A stretch of 64,000 nt of DNA from Mesorhizobium sp. M8A.F.Ca.ET.218.01.1.1 (lineage in GTDB: Bacteria > Pseudomonadota > Alphaproteobacteria > Rhizobiales > Rhizobiaceae), in contig NZ_SRUZ01000001.1 in the NCBI RefSeq assembly GCF_004791165.1, forward strand, positions 478,382 to 542,381, read 5' to 3'. Positions 29,357 through 37,795 of this stretch are shown in pieces. The notes below the pieces were generated by a model, which had not been told where the DNA came from, ran no database searches, and saw nothing but the letters and a program-made list of their open reading frames with translations. The stretch's first letter is position 1. Each line of letters starts with the position of its first letter. The translations under genes were made by a program, and so were the position numbers.

Positions 29357-29545
29357 ATGCCCAACACTTTCAAGACCGGAGACGTCGTCAAGCTGAAGTC
29401 GGGAGGCCCGAAGATGACGGTCAGCGATGGCGCCGCTTCCGGCATGTATCTGTGCCACTGGTTCAATAAAGAGGGCGATGTGTGGACCCCTCAGCATGCC
29501 GGCTTCAAATCGGATCAGCTGGTAGCCGACGATCACTCGGCGTAA
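29357..29545 (+). CDS. YodC-like DUF2158 small protein
   Basis: 62 residues with GGGAGGT 6 nt before the ATG. It matches the DUF2158/YodC pattern: FKTGDVVKLKSGGPKMTV, then CHWFNKEG and FKSDQLV near the end. These proteins are small soluble beta barrels of unknown function. Confidence 0.88.
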   Translation: MPNTFKTGDVVKLKSGGPKMTVSDGAASGMYLCHWFNKEGDVWTPQHAGFKSDQLVADDHSA

Positions 29546-29721
29546 TCCAGACGCGCCGGACGAAGTGCTTTGCCACTTCTCCTGCCGCCGCCAAGGCCCG
29601 GCATTGCGGCAAGCGCGTGATCGGCATCGGCGACCGACGGATTTCTCCGATCGCTGCGTTTAACGGTTGAAGCGTGACCCTGGCATTGGGCCATGGCATG
29701 CGCCAACCGGAGACGTGAAGC

Positions 29722-30174
29722 ATGATACGCCGTTCGATCCTTGCCGCTGCCTTGAGCCTGCTGACCACCGCGGCTCTGGCCCAGACAGCGACAGAACCAC
29801 CGGCCGCCACGCCACCCGCGGCCACATCCCCCGCGGCCACATCCCCTACTGCCCCATCCCGCACCGCCAAGTCCGACATCACGCTGGCCAAGTTCCAGAA
29901 GCGGCGGGAGAAGGCGATCATGGCCGCCGACACGGACGGCGACGGCAAGATCAGCCTCTTGGAGTGGGAGGCCTTCCGGGCCAAACGCAACGTCAAGGGC
30001 GATCCCGCCAAATCCTTCGCGCGCATCGATTCCAATCATGACGGCTTCATCGACCGGGCCGAGCTCGATGCGTTGTTCGCCAAGCGCTTCGCCAGGCTGG
30101 ACAAGAATGGCGACGGCATTCTAACGGCCGACGAGAGGCCGGGCCACAAATCCGCTCCCAAGCCGGAGCAATGA
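29722..30174 (+). CDS. Exported EF-hand calcium-binding protein
   Basis: 150 residues. Signal peptide MIRRSILAAALSLLTTAALA, then a Pro/Ala/Thr-rich repeat stretch (28-47, AATSP units). Three EF-hand loops follow at about 70-81 (DTDGDGKISLLE), 103-114 (DSNHDGFIDRAE) and 127-138 (DKNGDGILTADE), with the acidic ligands in place. The protein probably binds Ca2+ in the periplasm. It precedes the sigma factor gene by 45 nt and may be its operon partner or target. Confidence 0.9.
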   Translation: MIRRSILAAALSLLTTAALAQTATEPPAATPPAATSPAATSPTAPSRTAKSDITLAKFQKRREKAIMAADTDGDGKISLLEWEAFRAKRNVKGDPAKSFARIDSNHDGFIDRAELDALFAKRFARLDKNGDGILTADERPGHKSAPKPEQ

Positions 30175-30219
30175 CCAAGAGGCTATGACGCGTGATGGAC
30201 ATCGGGAGTGCGCCAGCCG

Positions 30220-30756
30220 ATGAGCGCCGACCCGGACGAGGAGTTGGTTCGCCGCGTCGGTACCGGCGAGCCGGAGGCGGTGCGGTTGCTGGTCGCGCGC
30301 AAGCTGCCGCGCATCCTTTCGCTGGCCGTGCGCATGCTGGGCGACGCGGCGGAGGCCGAGGATGTCGCGCAGGAAACCTTCATGCGCATCTGGCGTCATG
30401 CATCGGGCTGGCGGCGCGGCAATGCACGCTTCGACAGTTGGATCCACCGCGTCACGCTCAACCTCTGCTACGACCGGCTGCGCCGGCGCCGCGAATGGGT
30501 GACCGACGCGGTGCCGGACATTGTCGATCCCGCCCCGCTTCCCGATGCCCGCGAAGAGCCGCATCGGGTCGAGCAGGCCTTGCAGGCAATCGCACCACGC
30601 CAGCGCGAGGCGATCATCCTGGTCTACTATCAGGAGATGTCCAACATAGAGGCGGCCGCGACCCTGGAGATCAGTGTCGATGCCTTGGAGAGCCTGCTGT
30701 CGCGCGGCCGGCGGGCGCTGCATACGATCCTGGCCAGGGATGGTGCCCATGACTGA
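30220..30756 (+). CDS. ECF-type RNA polymerase sigma factor
   Basis: 178 residues from the ATG at 30220; a GTG at 30208 is the alternative. Region 2 has the core-binding/-10 motif EDVAQETFMRIWR (about 46-58). Region 4 has the helix-turn-helix MSNIEAAATLEISVDALESL. No region 3, hence an ECF sigma. The next genes encode a one-helix membrane protein and a periplasmic Spy/CnrX-like protein, which is the layout of metal- or envelope-responsive systems such as CnrYXH. Confidence 0.92.
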   Translation: MSADPDEELVRRVGTGEPEAVRLLVARKLPRILSLAVRMLGDAAEAEDVAQETFMRIWRHASGWRRGNARFDSWIHRVTLNLCYDRLRRRREWVTDAVPDIVDPAPLPDAREEPHRVEQALQAIAPRQREAIILVYYQEMSNIEAAATLEISVDALESLLSRGRRALHTILARDGAHD

Positions 30757-30877
30757 GAAAGGCGCGATCATGATGCGAAGAATTCACCGTACCTCGCGAG
30801 CGTCCGGTGGCCAGGTCCCGGGAATCCAACCGCCCGGACACGCGGCGCCAATCGGCAAAGGATGGACTGATGTCTGA
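30749..30877 (+). CDS. Possible 42-residue ORF bridging the sigma and anti-sigma genes
   Basis: Starts with ATG overlapping the sigma gene by 8 bases and ends 8 bases into the next gene. The peptide is basic (MTEKGAIMMRRIHRTSRASG) with no recognisable domain and no clear ribosome site of its own. It may be a coupling peptide or simply an open frame across the spacer. Confidence 0.25.
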   Translation: MTEKGAIMMRRIHRTSRASGGQVPGIQPPGHAAPIGKGWTDV

Positions 30878-31322
30878 TGGGTCGAGGAACGAACCCGCAA
30901 TGGATGCCGAGCGCTTTGCGGCTCTGGCGGCGGCCTATGGCGGCGATCTGCGGCGGTGGCCGCAGGCCGATCGCAGGGCCGGAGCGATGTTCGCCGCGAG
31001 CGAGATGGGCGCGGTCATATTGGGCCACGCCGGGAAACTCGACGCCTTGCTCGACAGCTATGCCGTCAAGGCGCCCGGCGCGGCGCTGCACGGCAGCATC
31101 CTGCGCACCGCCGAGCGGCACCTTGTCAAGCGCCGGCGCCAACTGGTCTGGTGGCTGGGTTTGGGCCTTGCCGGCATTGGCCTGGCGGGCGCGGTGGCCG
31201 GGTTGGCCCTGGTGACCATCGTTACTCCAGAGGTTCCGTCCGACCATTATGTGCTCGATGCCAATGCGACGGCGTTCGGCGATGCCGGGCCCGACGGCGA
31301 AACAGTCGGGGAGGACCTATGA
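30870..31322 (+). CDS. Putative membrane-bound anti-sigma factor
   Basis: 150 residues with AAAGGA 8 nt before the ATG at 30870. The N-terminal ~90 residues are soluble and helical (MDAERFAALAAAYGGDLRRW), followed by one transmembrane segment (LVWWLGLGLAGIGLAGAVAG, about 91-112) and a ~35-residue acidic periplasmic tail. No zinc-binding ZAS motif was seen. The anti-sigma role is inferred from position and topology between an ECF sigma and a periplasmic sensor. The stop overlaps the next ATG (ATGA). Confidence 0.65.
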   Translation: MSDGSRNEPAMDAERFAALAAAYGGDLRRWPQADRRAGAMFAASEMGAVILGHAGKLDALLDSYAVKAPGAALHGSILRTAERHLVKRRRQLVWWLGLGLAGIGLAGAVAGLALVTIVTPEVPSDHYVLDANATAFGDAGPDGETVGEDL

Positions 31323-31774
31323 GCACGGGCCGTAAGCTCATCATCGCGTCGGTGGCGCTGAATGTCTTCCTGGCCGGGGCGCTTGCCGGCGGGGCCGTCT
31401 GGGTAAGAAGCGGCAAGCAGGGCCAGGGCTATTCGCTGGAGGCGGCCGGCGGCCGTCTTCCCGACCAGCAGCGCATGCTGTTCCGCAAGGCATTGCGCGA
31501 GGTTCGCCGCGAGTCGCGCGACATCATCCTCGACGGCCAGCAGGCCAGGCGCGAGGCGGCGGATCTGTTGCGGCAGCCCGTCCTCGACACGGCGGCGCTG
31601 TCGGCGGCCCTTGAACGGGCCCGCAATGCCGACATCACCCTGCGCACGCGGCTGGAGCAGCGCATCACCGAGTTCGCGGCTGCAGGCTCCGCCGAGGCGC
31701 GCGCCGTGCTGGCGGACGGGCTGGCCAGGCGCGCCGGGCCGCAGCCGAAGGCGGAGCCAAAAAAATCACCGTGA
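31319..31774 (+). CDS. Periplasmic heavy-metal-sensor-like protein (Spy/CpxP/CnrX superfamily)
   Basis: 151 residues anchored by an N-terminal helix (LIIASVALNVFLAGALAGGA). The rest is helical and charged, matching the Metal_resist-type fold: LPDQQRMLFRKALREVRRES, then ARREAADLLRQ and ARNADITLRTRLEQRITEF. In Cnr-like systems this protein senses metal and signals to the anti-sigma factor. No His/Cys-rich metal site was seen, so metal sensing is not assured. ATGA overlap with the preceding gene. Confidence 0.8.
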   Translation: MSTGRKLIIASVALNVFLAGALAGGAVWVRSGKQGQGYSLEAAGGRLPDQQRMLFRKALREVRRESRDIILDGQQARREAADLLRQPVLDTAALSAALERARNADITLRTRLEQRITEFAAAGSAEARAVLADGLARRAGPQPKAEPKKSP

Positions 31775-31883
31775 CGGCCGACGGAAAGCGCCCGCAGGGC
31801 CGTTTAACCGGGAGAAGGGCAGACCTGCCGGCCCCATCGGTACGAACAGGTTTTCATTCTCGGACAACATTCGGAGTAACGTC

Positions 31884-32165
31884 ATGAACCGTCTGACACA
31901 GTATGCGGCAGCAGCCGTCCTCGCCTTGACCGGAACCGCGGCAACCGTCGCGACCTCCGCCGCCATGCCGATGGTGGCGCAACCGGCCGCGCCGGCGCTG
32001 ATCGAGCATGTGGCCTGGGGTTGCGGACCCGGCTGGCATCCCAATCCCTGGGGGCGCTGCGTTCCCAACCGTGTCGTGGTGTATCCGCGCTACCGCTATT
32101 GGCACGGCCCGGCCTATTACGGCTGGCATCCGCACCGCCACTGGCACCGCTGGCATCGCTGGTAA
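31884..32165 (+). CDS. Exported GCG_CRPN-type small protein with His/Trp-rich tail
   Basis: 93 residues; GGAG 8 nt upstream. Signal peptide through about residue 28. The domain core reads WGCGPGWHPNPWGRCVPN, the two-cysteine motif that names the GCG_CRPN family, followed by a Tyr/His/Trp-rich tail (WHPHRHWHRWHRW). The tail could bind metal. The protein lies directly after the sigma/sensor operon and may belong to its regulon. Confidence 0.85.
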   Translation: MNRLTQYAAAAVLALTGTAATVATSAAMPMVAQPAAPALIEHVAWGCGPGWHPNPWGRCVPNRVVVYPRYRYWHGPAYYGWHPHRHWHRWHRW

Positions 32166-32283
32166 GCGTGCGGGAGGGCCGGGCGGCACCCGCCCGCCCG
32201 GTCGCCTGTCCCCGGTTTGAGCCGGGGAACAGCCCAATCGGGCGTCGCGCGCCTCGCGTGAGATCCAATCATGGAGCGCTGAC

Positions 32284-32417
32284 ATGGCCGTCGCGACCAA
32301 AAGGCCCATGGCGCCAGGTCCCGCCCTGCCGAATCCCGCCCTGATCGCCTTCAACCGCTTCGGGCTCGGGGCCCGGCCCGATGACCGCGACAGGCTGGCG
32401 AACGACCCACGCAGCTA
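32284..32417 (+). pseudogene. 5' fragment of a DUF1800 gene, truncated against aas
   Basis: An ATG with a GGAG site 8 nt upstream starts a peptide whose first ~45 residues, including ALIAFNRFGLGARPDDRDR, are the typical N-terminus of DUF1800 proteins, normally about 450-500 residues. The similarity ends where the convergent aas gene ends (32418); beyond that the frame only reads antisense through aas until 32868. This looks like a deletion or rearrangement scar that removed the rest of DUF1800 and whatever followed. Confidence 0.65.
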
Positions 32418-35400
32418 TCAGGCGGCCTCGACCTTGGCGGCCTCAGAGGCCTCGCCGCGCACCAGCCTGGTCACGCCGACGAAGTCGATCTTGCCCGAGC
32501 CAAGCACCGGCACGTGCGCCACGACGCGCACTTCGGCCGGCACCATCAGGTCCATGGCGCCGTTCGCCTTGGCGAAGGCCAGAAATTCGGCGCGCGTCGC
32601 GTTTTCGGCTTCGGTGATGAGCACCAGCTTTTCGCCCTTGCGCGGATCAGGCACCGTCGCGACCGCCGAGAGCGAACCTTTCCACAGCTCGCCCGCCAAC
32701 GCTTCCACGGCAGCCAGCGAAATCATCTCGCCGCCAATCTTGGCGAAGCGCTTGGCGCGGCCGCGAATGCTGACGAAGCCGGCATCGTCGATGCTGACGA
32801 TATCGCCGGTGTCATGCCAACCGTCCTGCAGCGGTTCGAGCACACCAGGCTTTTCCGCCCTGAGATAGCCCGCCATGACGTTGGGGCCGCGCACGAACAG
32901 CCGCCCGCCGCCCTGGACGCCGATCACCGGATCCAGGCGGTATTCCATGCCGGGCATGATTTTTCCCACCGTGCCCGATCTGTTGTACATCGGCGTGTTG
33001 ATGGAAATCACCGGCGCCGTCTCGGTGACGCCGTAGCCTTCGAGAATGCGCAGGCCGAACTTCTCCATATAGGTTTCGCGGGTCGAGGCCTTGACCGGCT
33101 CGGCGCCGGAAAAGCAGTAGCGCACCGAGCGGAAATCATAGGGGTGTGCGGTGCGCGCATAGCCGCTGAGGAAGGTGTCGGTGCCGAAGATGATCGTCGC
33201 GTTCGAGGCATAGACCAGTTCGGGAACGATGCGGTAGTGCAGCGGCGAAGGGTAGAAATAGACCGGAACGCCCGACACCAGCGGCAGCACCGTGCCCGCC
33301 GTCAACCCGAAGGAATGGAAGATCGGCAGCACGTTGAACACCTTGTCGCCCGAGTGGAAATCGATGCGCGAGGCGGCCTGCGCGGCATTGGCCAGGATGT
33401 TGCGATGGGTAAGCACCACGCCCTTGGGCGTGCCTTCGGAGCCAGAGGTGAACAGGATCACGGCCGGATCGGTGGCATTGCGGGCAACCCGTGGCGTGGC
33501 CTTGCGCAGCATGCCAAGCAGCTTGTCCTTGAGGCTGATGGTTGCGCGCAGATCGTCGAGCCAGACGATGTTCACCGACCGGCCGACTTCCTCGACCGTC
33601 GCGCCGAGCTTGGCCTGCTCGACAAAGGCCCGAGAGGTCAAAATTGTGGTGACCCGCGCCGCCTTGCAGGCGGACAGGATGTTGGCGGCACCGGCGGTGA
33701 AGTTGATCATCGCCGGGACCTTGCCGGCGGACATGACGCCAAGCAGCGCGGCACAAGCGCCATTGGCATTGGGCAGCATGATGCCGAGCGTGTCCTGTCC
33801 GGCATAGAGCGCTTCGAACTTCTCGCCGAGCACGGCGACACCCGTGAGCAGCTTGCCATAGCCCAGCGAACCGGCGACCGGATCCTGCACGGCGAGTTGC
33901 TTCATGCCGCGCTCGGTCGCCGTTTCGATGACCCTTTCGAGCACGGTCTTGTCGATATGCTGGGTGCGGAAGACGAGGTCGGACATCACCTGGTAGAGTG
34001 CGGCACCGGCGGCGGCTCTGCGCTTGCGGCCCTTCAGTTCGTCGGCGACCTTGAGCCTGACCGGCGGCAGTATGGTCACCTTGACCTTCGGGAACAGGCG
34101 ACGGCGCACGTGCTGCGCCGTCAGCCGCGAGAAGGGGCTTTTCTCCAGCCCCTCGATACGGATCGGCACGACCATCGAGCCGGTCTTGTCGGCCACCATG
34201 GCGGCGCCGTCATAGACCTTCATCAGCCCGCCGGTGACGGTGATGCGGCCCTCGGGAAAGATGACCAGCGGATCGCCATTCTGCACGATCTTGATCAGCG
34301 TGCGCGTCGACATCGGCTTGGCCGGATTGAGCGGCAAGGCGCGGGTCAGTTTGAGGAACGGCTTCATCCACCAGGCCTGCGCGATGGTGTAGTCGATGGC
34401 GAAGACCGGCTCTTCATCGGTCAGCGTCAGCGCCAACGGACCGTCGAGAAAGCTGACATGGTTGAGCGCCAGAATCGGCGCCGGGCCTGCGGCCTTGAGG
34501 TTTTCCAGACCCTCCACTTCCAGCCGATGGAAGGCGCGAAAGAGGATGGAGACGAAGTCGCGGAAGGCGTTGGTCGGCAGATATTTCAGCATCAGCCAGG
34601 CGGCCACCGCATTGAAGGCGGCAAGCCCGAACAACAAGCTGGCAATAGAGACGCCAGCGGCCTGGACGGCGGCGACGAGGATGCCGCCCAGCGTCATGAA
34701 GCCGGCGTTGACGATGCTGACAGCGGCGACGACGCGGGCGCGGCGCGCCTCGGGCGACCAGGCCTGCACGGCAGCGAAGGTCGGCACGACCAGGAAGGCA
34801 CTGGAAATGGCCATGCCGGCAAGGTCGATGGCAACGCGGATGGTGTTCGGCCCGGCGAAGAAGAGGCCAAGGGTTTCAGCCTTGGGCGAAGGCTGCATGC
34901 TCCAGATCGTCCAGGCAAGGTGCAAGCCGAACAGCGCCAGAAGCGCGGTGCCGACCGGCGCGGGAAGCAGCACCATGCGGCCCTGCGACATCCAGGCGGC
35001 GATCGCCGAGCCGATGGCAATGGAGACGGCGAACACCGCGAGATAGGCGGTGACCGCGATCTCGTTGCCGCCGAGCTGGTCCTTGATCAGCGTGGGCAGG
35101 ATCGAAAGCACGATGGCGCCGATCAGCCAGAACCACGAGGTCATCAATCCGGCGCGCCAGATGCGCGTGTCGGTGCGCAATTCGCTGACCTGGCGCCATG
35201 TCGAGTGGAAGATGTTCCAGTCGATGACAAGGTTCGGCGCGGCTGAGCCGGTCGAGGGGATGGAGCGGCTGACGAACCAGCAGCCGACCGCAAGGATCAT
35301 CATCATCGGGCCGAAAACGGCGACACCGATGCCGTCAGCGGAGACGACACCGCCCACGATCGTGCCGCCAAGGATGGCGGCGAAGGTCGCCGACTCGATC

Positions 35401-35828
35401 CAGGCGTTGGCGCGGGGCAATTCCTTGCGCTCGAGATGATCGGGCAGGATGCCGTATTTGATCGGCCCAAACAGTGCCGAGATGACGCCGAATATCAACA
35501 GCGCGGTCATCAGCACAGGAATGGAGGACAGCGCGATGCCGACGACCGCGACGGCAGCGGCGCCGATCTCGGCGAATTTCAGCCGGCGGGCAATGAGCGC
35601 CTTGTCGAAGCGGTCGGCGATCTCGCCGCCCAGCGCCGACAGGAACAGGAACGGCGCCATGAACACGGCGCCGGCCAGCGTGACCAGCGAGGCGGCCTGA
35701 TCGGCAGCCAGTGTGAAGAGGATCAGGAACACCAGCGTGTTCTTGAGGAAATTGTCGTTGAAAGCGGACAGGAACTGCGTCCAGAAGAGCGGCGCGAAGC
35801 GCCGCGAAAGCATGAGATGCGTGTTCAT
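32418..35828 (-). CDS. aas: Acyl-ACP--phospholipid acyltransferase / acyl-ACP synthetase (Aas), with MFS-like domain
   Basis: 1136 residues in three parts. An MFS-type membrane domain of about 410 residues (lysophospholipid flippase, LplT-like) starts MNTHLMLSRRFAPLFWTQFL. The PlsC-type acyltransferase follows, with the catalytic NHVSFLD (NHx4D) and the later FPEGRIT. The AMP-binding acyl-ACP synthetase has LFTSGSEGTPKGVVLTHRN. Together they can import lysophospholipid, activate a fatty acid on ACP and reacylate the lipid. In E. coli lplT and aas are separate genes; rhizobia often fuse them. Three palindromes sit in the upstream region. Confidence 0.95.
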   Translation of the reverse strand: MNTHLMLSRRFAPLFWTQFLSAFNDNFLKNTLVFLILFTLAADQAASLVTLAGAVFMAPFLFLSALGGEIADRFDKALIARRLKFAEIGAAAVAVVGIALSSIPVLMTALLIFGVISALFGPIKYGILPDHLERKELPRANAWIESATFAAILGGTIVGGVVSADGIGVAVFGPMMMILAVGCWFVSRSIPSTGSAAPNLVIDWNIFHSTWRQVSELRTDTRIWRAGLMTSWFWLIGAIVLSILPTLIKDQLGGNEIAVTAYLAVFAVSIAIGSAIAAWMSQGRMVLLPAPVGTALLALFGLHLAWTIWSMQPSPKAETLGLFFAGPNTIRVAIDLAGMAISSAFLVVPTFAAVQAWSPEARRARVVAAVSIVNAGFMTLGGILVAAVQAAGVSIASLLFGLAAFNAVAAWLMLKYLPTNAFRDFVSILFRAFHRLEVEGLENLKAAGPAPILALNHVSFLDGPLALTLTDEEPVFAIDYTIAQAWWMKPFLKLTRALPLNPAKPMSTRTLIKIVQNGDPLVIFPEGRITVTGGLMKVYDGAAMVADKTGSMVVPIRIEGLEKSPFSRLTAQHVRRRLFPKVKVTILPPVRLKVADELKGRKRRAAAGAALYQVMSDLVFRTQHIDKTVLERVIETATERGMKQLAVQDPVAGSLGYGKLLTGVAVLGEKFEALYAGQDTLGIMLPNANGACAALLGVMSAGKVPAMINFTAGAANILSACKAARVTTILTSRAFVEQAKLGATVEEVGRSVNIVWLDDLRATISLKDKLLGMLRKATPRVARNATDPAVILFTSGSEGTPKGVVLTHRNILANAAQAASRIDFHSGDKVFNVLPIFHSFGLTAGTVLPLVSGVPVYFYPSPLHYRIVPELVYASNATIIFGTDTFLSGYARTAHPYDFRSVRYCFSGAEPVKASTRETYMEKFGLRILEGYGVTETAPVISINTPMYNRSGTVGKIMPGMEYRLDPVIGVQGGGRLFVRGPNVMAGYLRAEKPGVLEPLQDGWHDTGDIVSIDDAGFVSIRGRAKRFAKIGGEMISLAAVEALAGELWKGSLSAVATVPDPRKGEKLVLITEAENATRAEFLAFAKANGAMDLMVPAEVRVVAHVPVLGSGKIDFVGVTRLVRGEASEAAKVEAA

Positions 35829-36035
35829 GGCGTTGTCCCATTTGGCGGAACCACGCGGCGATGCTCCGGTGATCCCCGCGGGTTCATGCGCTGTTCCGAT
35901 CGTTGTGATAGCCGTGAGCTGGTTAAGGTTCTTTACTGGGTCGGAAATCGCCGGTGGTCGCTGGTTCGTTCCGGCGCTGGTGAAGCTGGCCTGTGCGCGC
36001 CCGTGTCAAGCGGTTCCGACATCTACGCCTCCTTA

Positions 36036-36105
36036 TGAACAATGTTCATGGCGCCAATGTAGCATAACTTGAACGATGTTCAAGGGCAAAAATGAACGAT
36101 GTTCA
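36036..36105. promoter_or_regulatory. Three copies of a 13-bp operator-like palindrome upstream of aas
   Basis: TGAACAATGTTCA at 36036-36048, TGAACGATGTTCA at 36070-36082 (extended by TT/AA) and TGAACGATGTTCA at 36093-36105. The arms TGAAC / GTTCA are perfect in all three, with centres 34 and 23 bases apart. The rest of the 386-base gap (35829-36214) between aas and iorB shows no gene. TetR-type regulators bind such sites, but no regulator gene lies beside them. Confidence 0.7.
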
Positions 36106-36214
36106 CAAAAGTGAGGAGAGGTTAACGAGTCAATCGCCAGGGCCTGGCTATCGTTCGCGGCCAGCCCCTGTCCAATGGGAATCTACAAGCTGCACCGACG
36201 CGCTTGATCCCCGG

Positions 36215-37795
36215 CTAGCGAGGAGCGCCTTCGTTCAGTGTCGCCACGGTCTTCAGCGCGCCGTCCAGCATGTCGCCCTTCTCGTCCTTGAGCGCCGCCT
36301 CGCGCAGGCGGCGGATCCAGTCGGCGGCGTCGTCCCTCCCCTTGAGCAGATCGAGCGCCGACAGCACGCGGTCGAATTTCGACTGGGCGCGCACATGCGT
36401 GTCGCTGTAGCCCTTGATCAGCCGGCGACAGTTGAGGATTTCGACCGCAAGCGCGTAATCTGCCGGCACGTAGCCAAGCGCCAGAGCGTACCAGCGTTCG
36501 AGATGCGCGGCCTCGACCTTGTGGCGCAGCAGGCTGCGGCGCCAGCGGCGCAGGCCGCCGATGAACCACAGAGCGGCGAAGCCGGCGAAGCTGTCGGTGC
36601 GGATGCGGCGGCCATGGTTGATGCGGCGATCGAGAAAGGCGGCCAGTTTCGGCCGGCTTTCGATGTAGCTGCCCAGCCCCGCCGGCAGCGTGCCGCAGAA
36701 CTCCTCGATGCGCGGGTGGAAATATTCGGTCACCTGCAGGACCGAACCGTCCTTGACGCCAACCTCCTTGCGCACCCGCCTGTCGCGGGTCGAGCGCGTT
36801 TTCAGATCGGCGACGCGGATCATGTCGTCGTAGCACATGGCATTGGCCAGATGCTTGGCGGCGGCGATGGACAGCGCATAAGCGTGGCCGGCGCTGTCCA
36901 GCGCAACGGCGTTGTCCAGCCGGTCGAGATAGTCGCGCCCATAGGCGATGTCCTGATAGTCGACGACCTTTCTCAGGCCGCGAAGCGCCATGTCGCGCAC
37001 GGCTACGGGCATCAGGTCGATGCGGGCGGCCTGGGCATGCCATCCCCGCAGCAGATTTTGCGGGCCGCTCACACGCCCGGCACCCAAAGCGGATTCGACA
37101 ATGGCTGGCTCCGCCGGTTTTGACGAAGGTGCTGCCGCCGTGCCGCGTGCGCGGTCGAAGGCCGCGCCGAAGGCGGCAAGGCTGGCCTTCACGCCCCGCC
37201 CGCCGGCACCAATCGCCTGTTCGTAGCTCTCGCGCGTGAACGGCAGTGCGTCGGAGCCGGCCAGCGCGCCAAGCAGGCTGGCCGAGATCATCGAGCCGTT
37301 GTCGGCGGCGATCTTTTCCATGTCGAAAGCGATGAAGCGCTTCGACGCGGCCTCAGCCGTCGCGTGGACCTTGGACGACGAGGCGCGGCCGTCGCCCGGT
37401 TCGATCTTTTCCGAGACGGCGGCGATGCGATGCGAGGAGGCGATCAGCGTCGTGCGGTTGGGGGTGACGAAGCCCCTGATGATGGCGCGGCCGGCCTCCA
37501 TCAATTCGGCGGCGATCAGGATGTCGACATCGCCCTGCGAGGGTGACAGGGCGAAGACCGGCAGGCGGCCGGTGTCGCGGGCCATCTCGATATAATAGAT
37601 GGTCGCGCCGGTGCGCTGGGCGACGCCGGCGACCGAAGTCGACTGTGCAACGTAACCATTGCGTTCGGCGACATCGGTGATCCAGTCGGCCAACACGCCG
37701 CCGCCCTGGCCGCCGACGGCCAGCACGGCGAGCTTGATCACCGGCTCATCGGCGGCACCGGATCTGGGGTGCAAGGAGGGGACGGGCTCAAGCAT
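36215..37795 (-). CDS. iorB: Indolepyruvate:ferredoxin oxidoreductase, beta-type subunit with C-terminal DUF6537
   Basis: 526 residues. The N-terminal ~200 residues are the POR-gamma type domain (LAVGGQGGGVLADWITDVAE, then SVAGVAQRTGATIYY). The long C-terminal region (about 270-515) is the DUF6537 extension found in rhizobial members. It works with IorA to oxidatively decarboxylate aryl-pyruvates, formed from aromatic amino acids, to aryl-acetyl-CoA with reduced ferredoxin. Its start overlaps the iorA stop by 8 bases. Confidence 0.88.
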   Translation of the reverse strand: MLEPVPSLHPRSGAADEPVIKLAVLAVGGQGGGVLADWITDVAERNGYVAQSTSVAGVAQRTGATIYYIEMARDTGRLPVFALSPSQGDVDILIAAELMEAGRAIIRGFVTPNRTTLIASSHRIAAVSEKIEPGDGRASSSKVHATAEAASKRFIAFDMEKIAADNGSMISASLLGALAGSDALPFTRESYEQAIGAGGRGVKASLAAFGAAFDRARGTAAAPSSKPAEPAIVESALGAGRVSGPQNLLRGWHAQAARIDLMPVAVRDMALRGLRKVVDYQDIAYGRDYLDRLDNAVALDSAGHAYALSIAAAKHLANAMCYDDMIRVADLKTRSTRDRRVRKEVGVKDGSVLQVTEYFHPRIEEFCGTLPAGLGSYIESRPKLAAFLDRRINHGRRIRTDSFAGFAALWFIGGLRRWRRSLLRHKVEAAHLERWYALALGYVPADYALAVEILNCRRLIKGYSDTHVRAQSKFDRVLSALDLLKGRDDAADWIRRLREAALKDEKGDMLDGALKTVATLNEGAPR

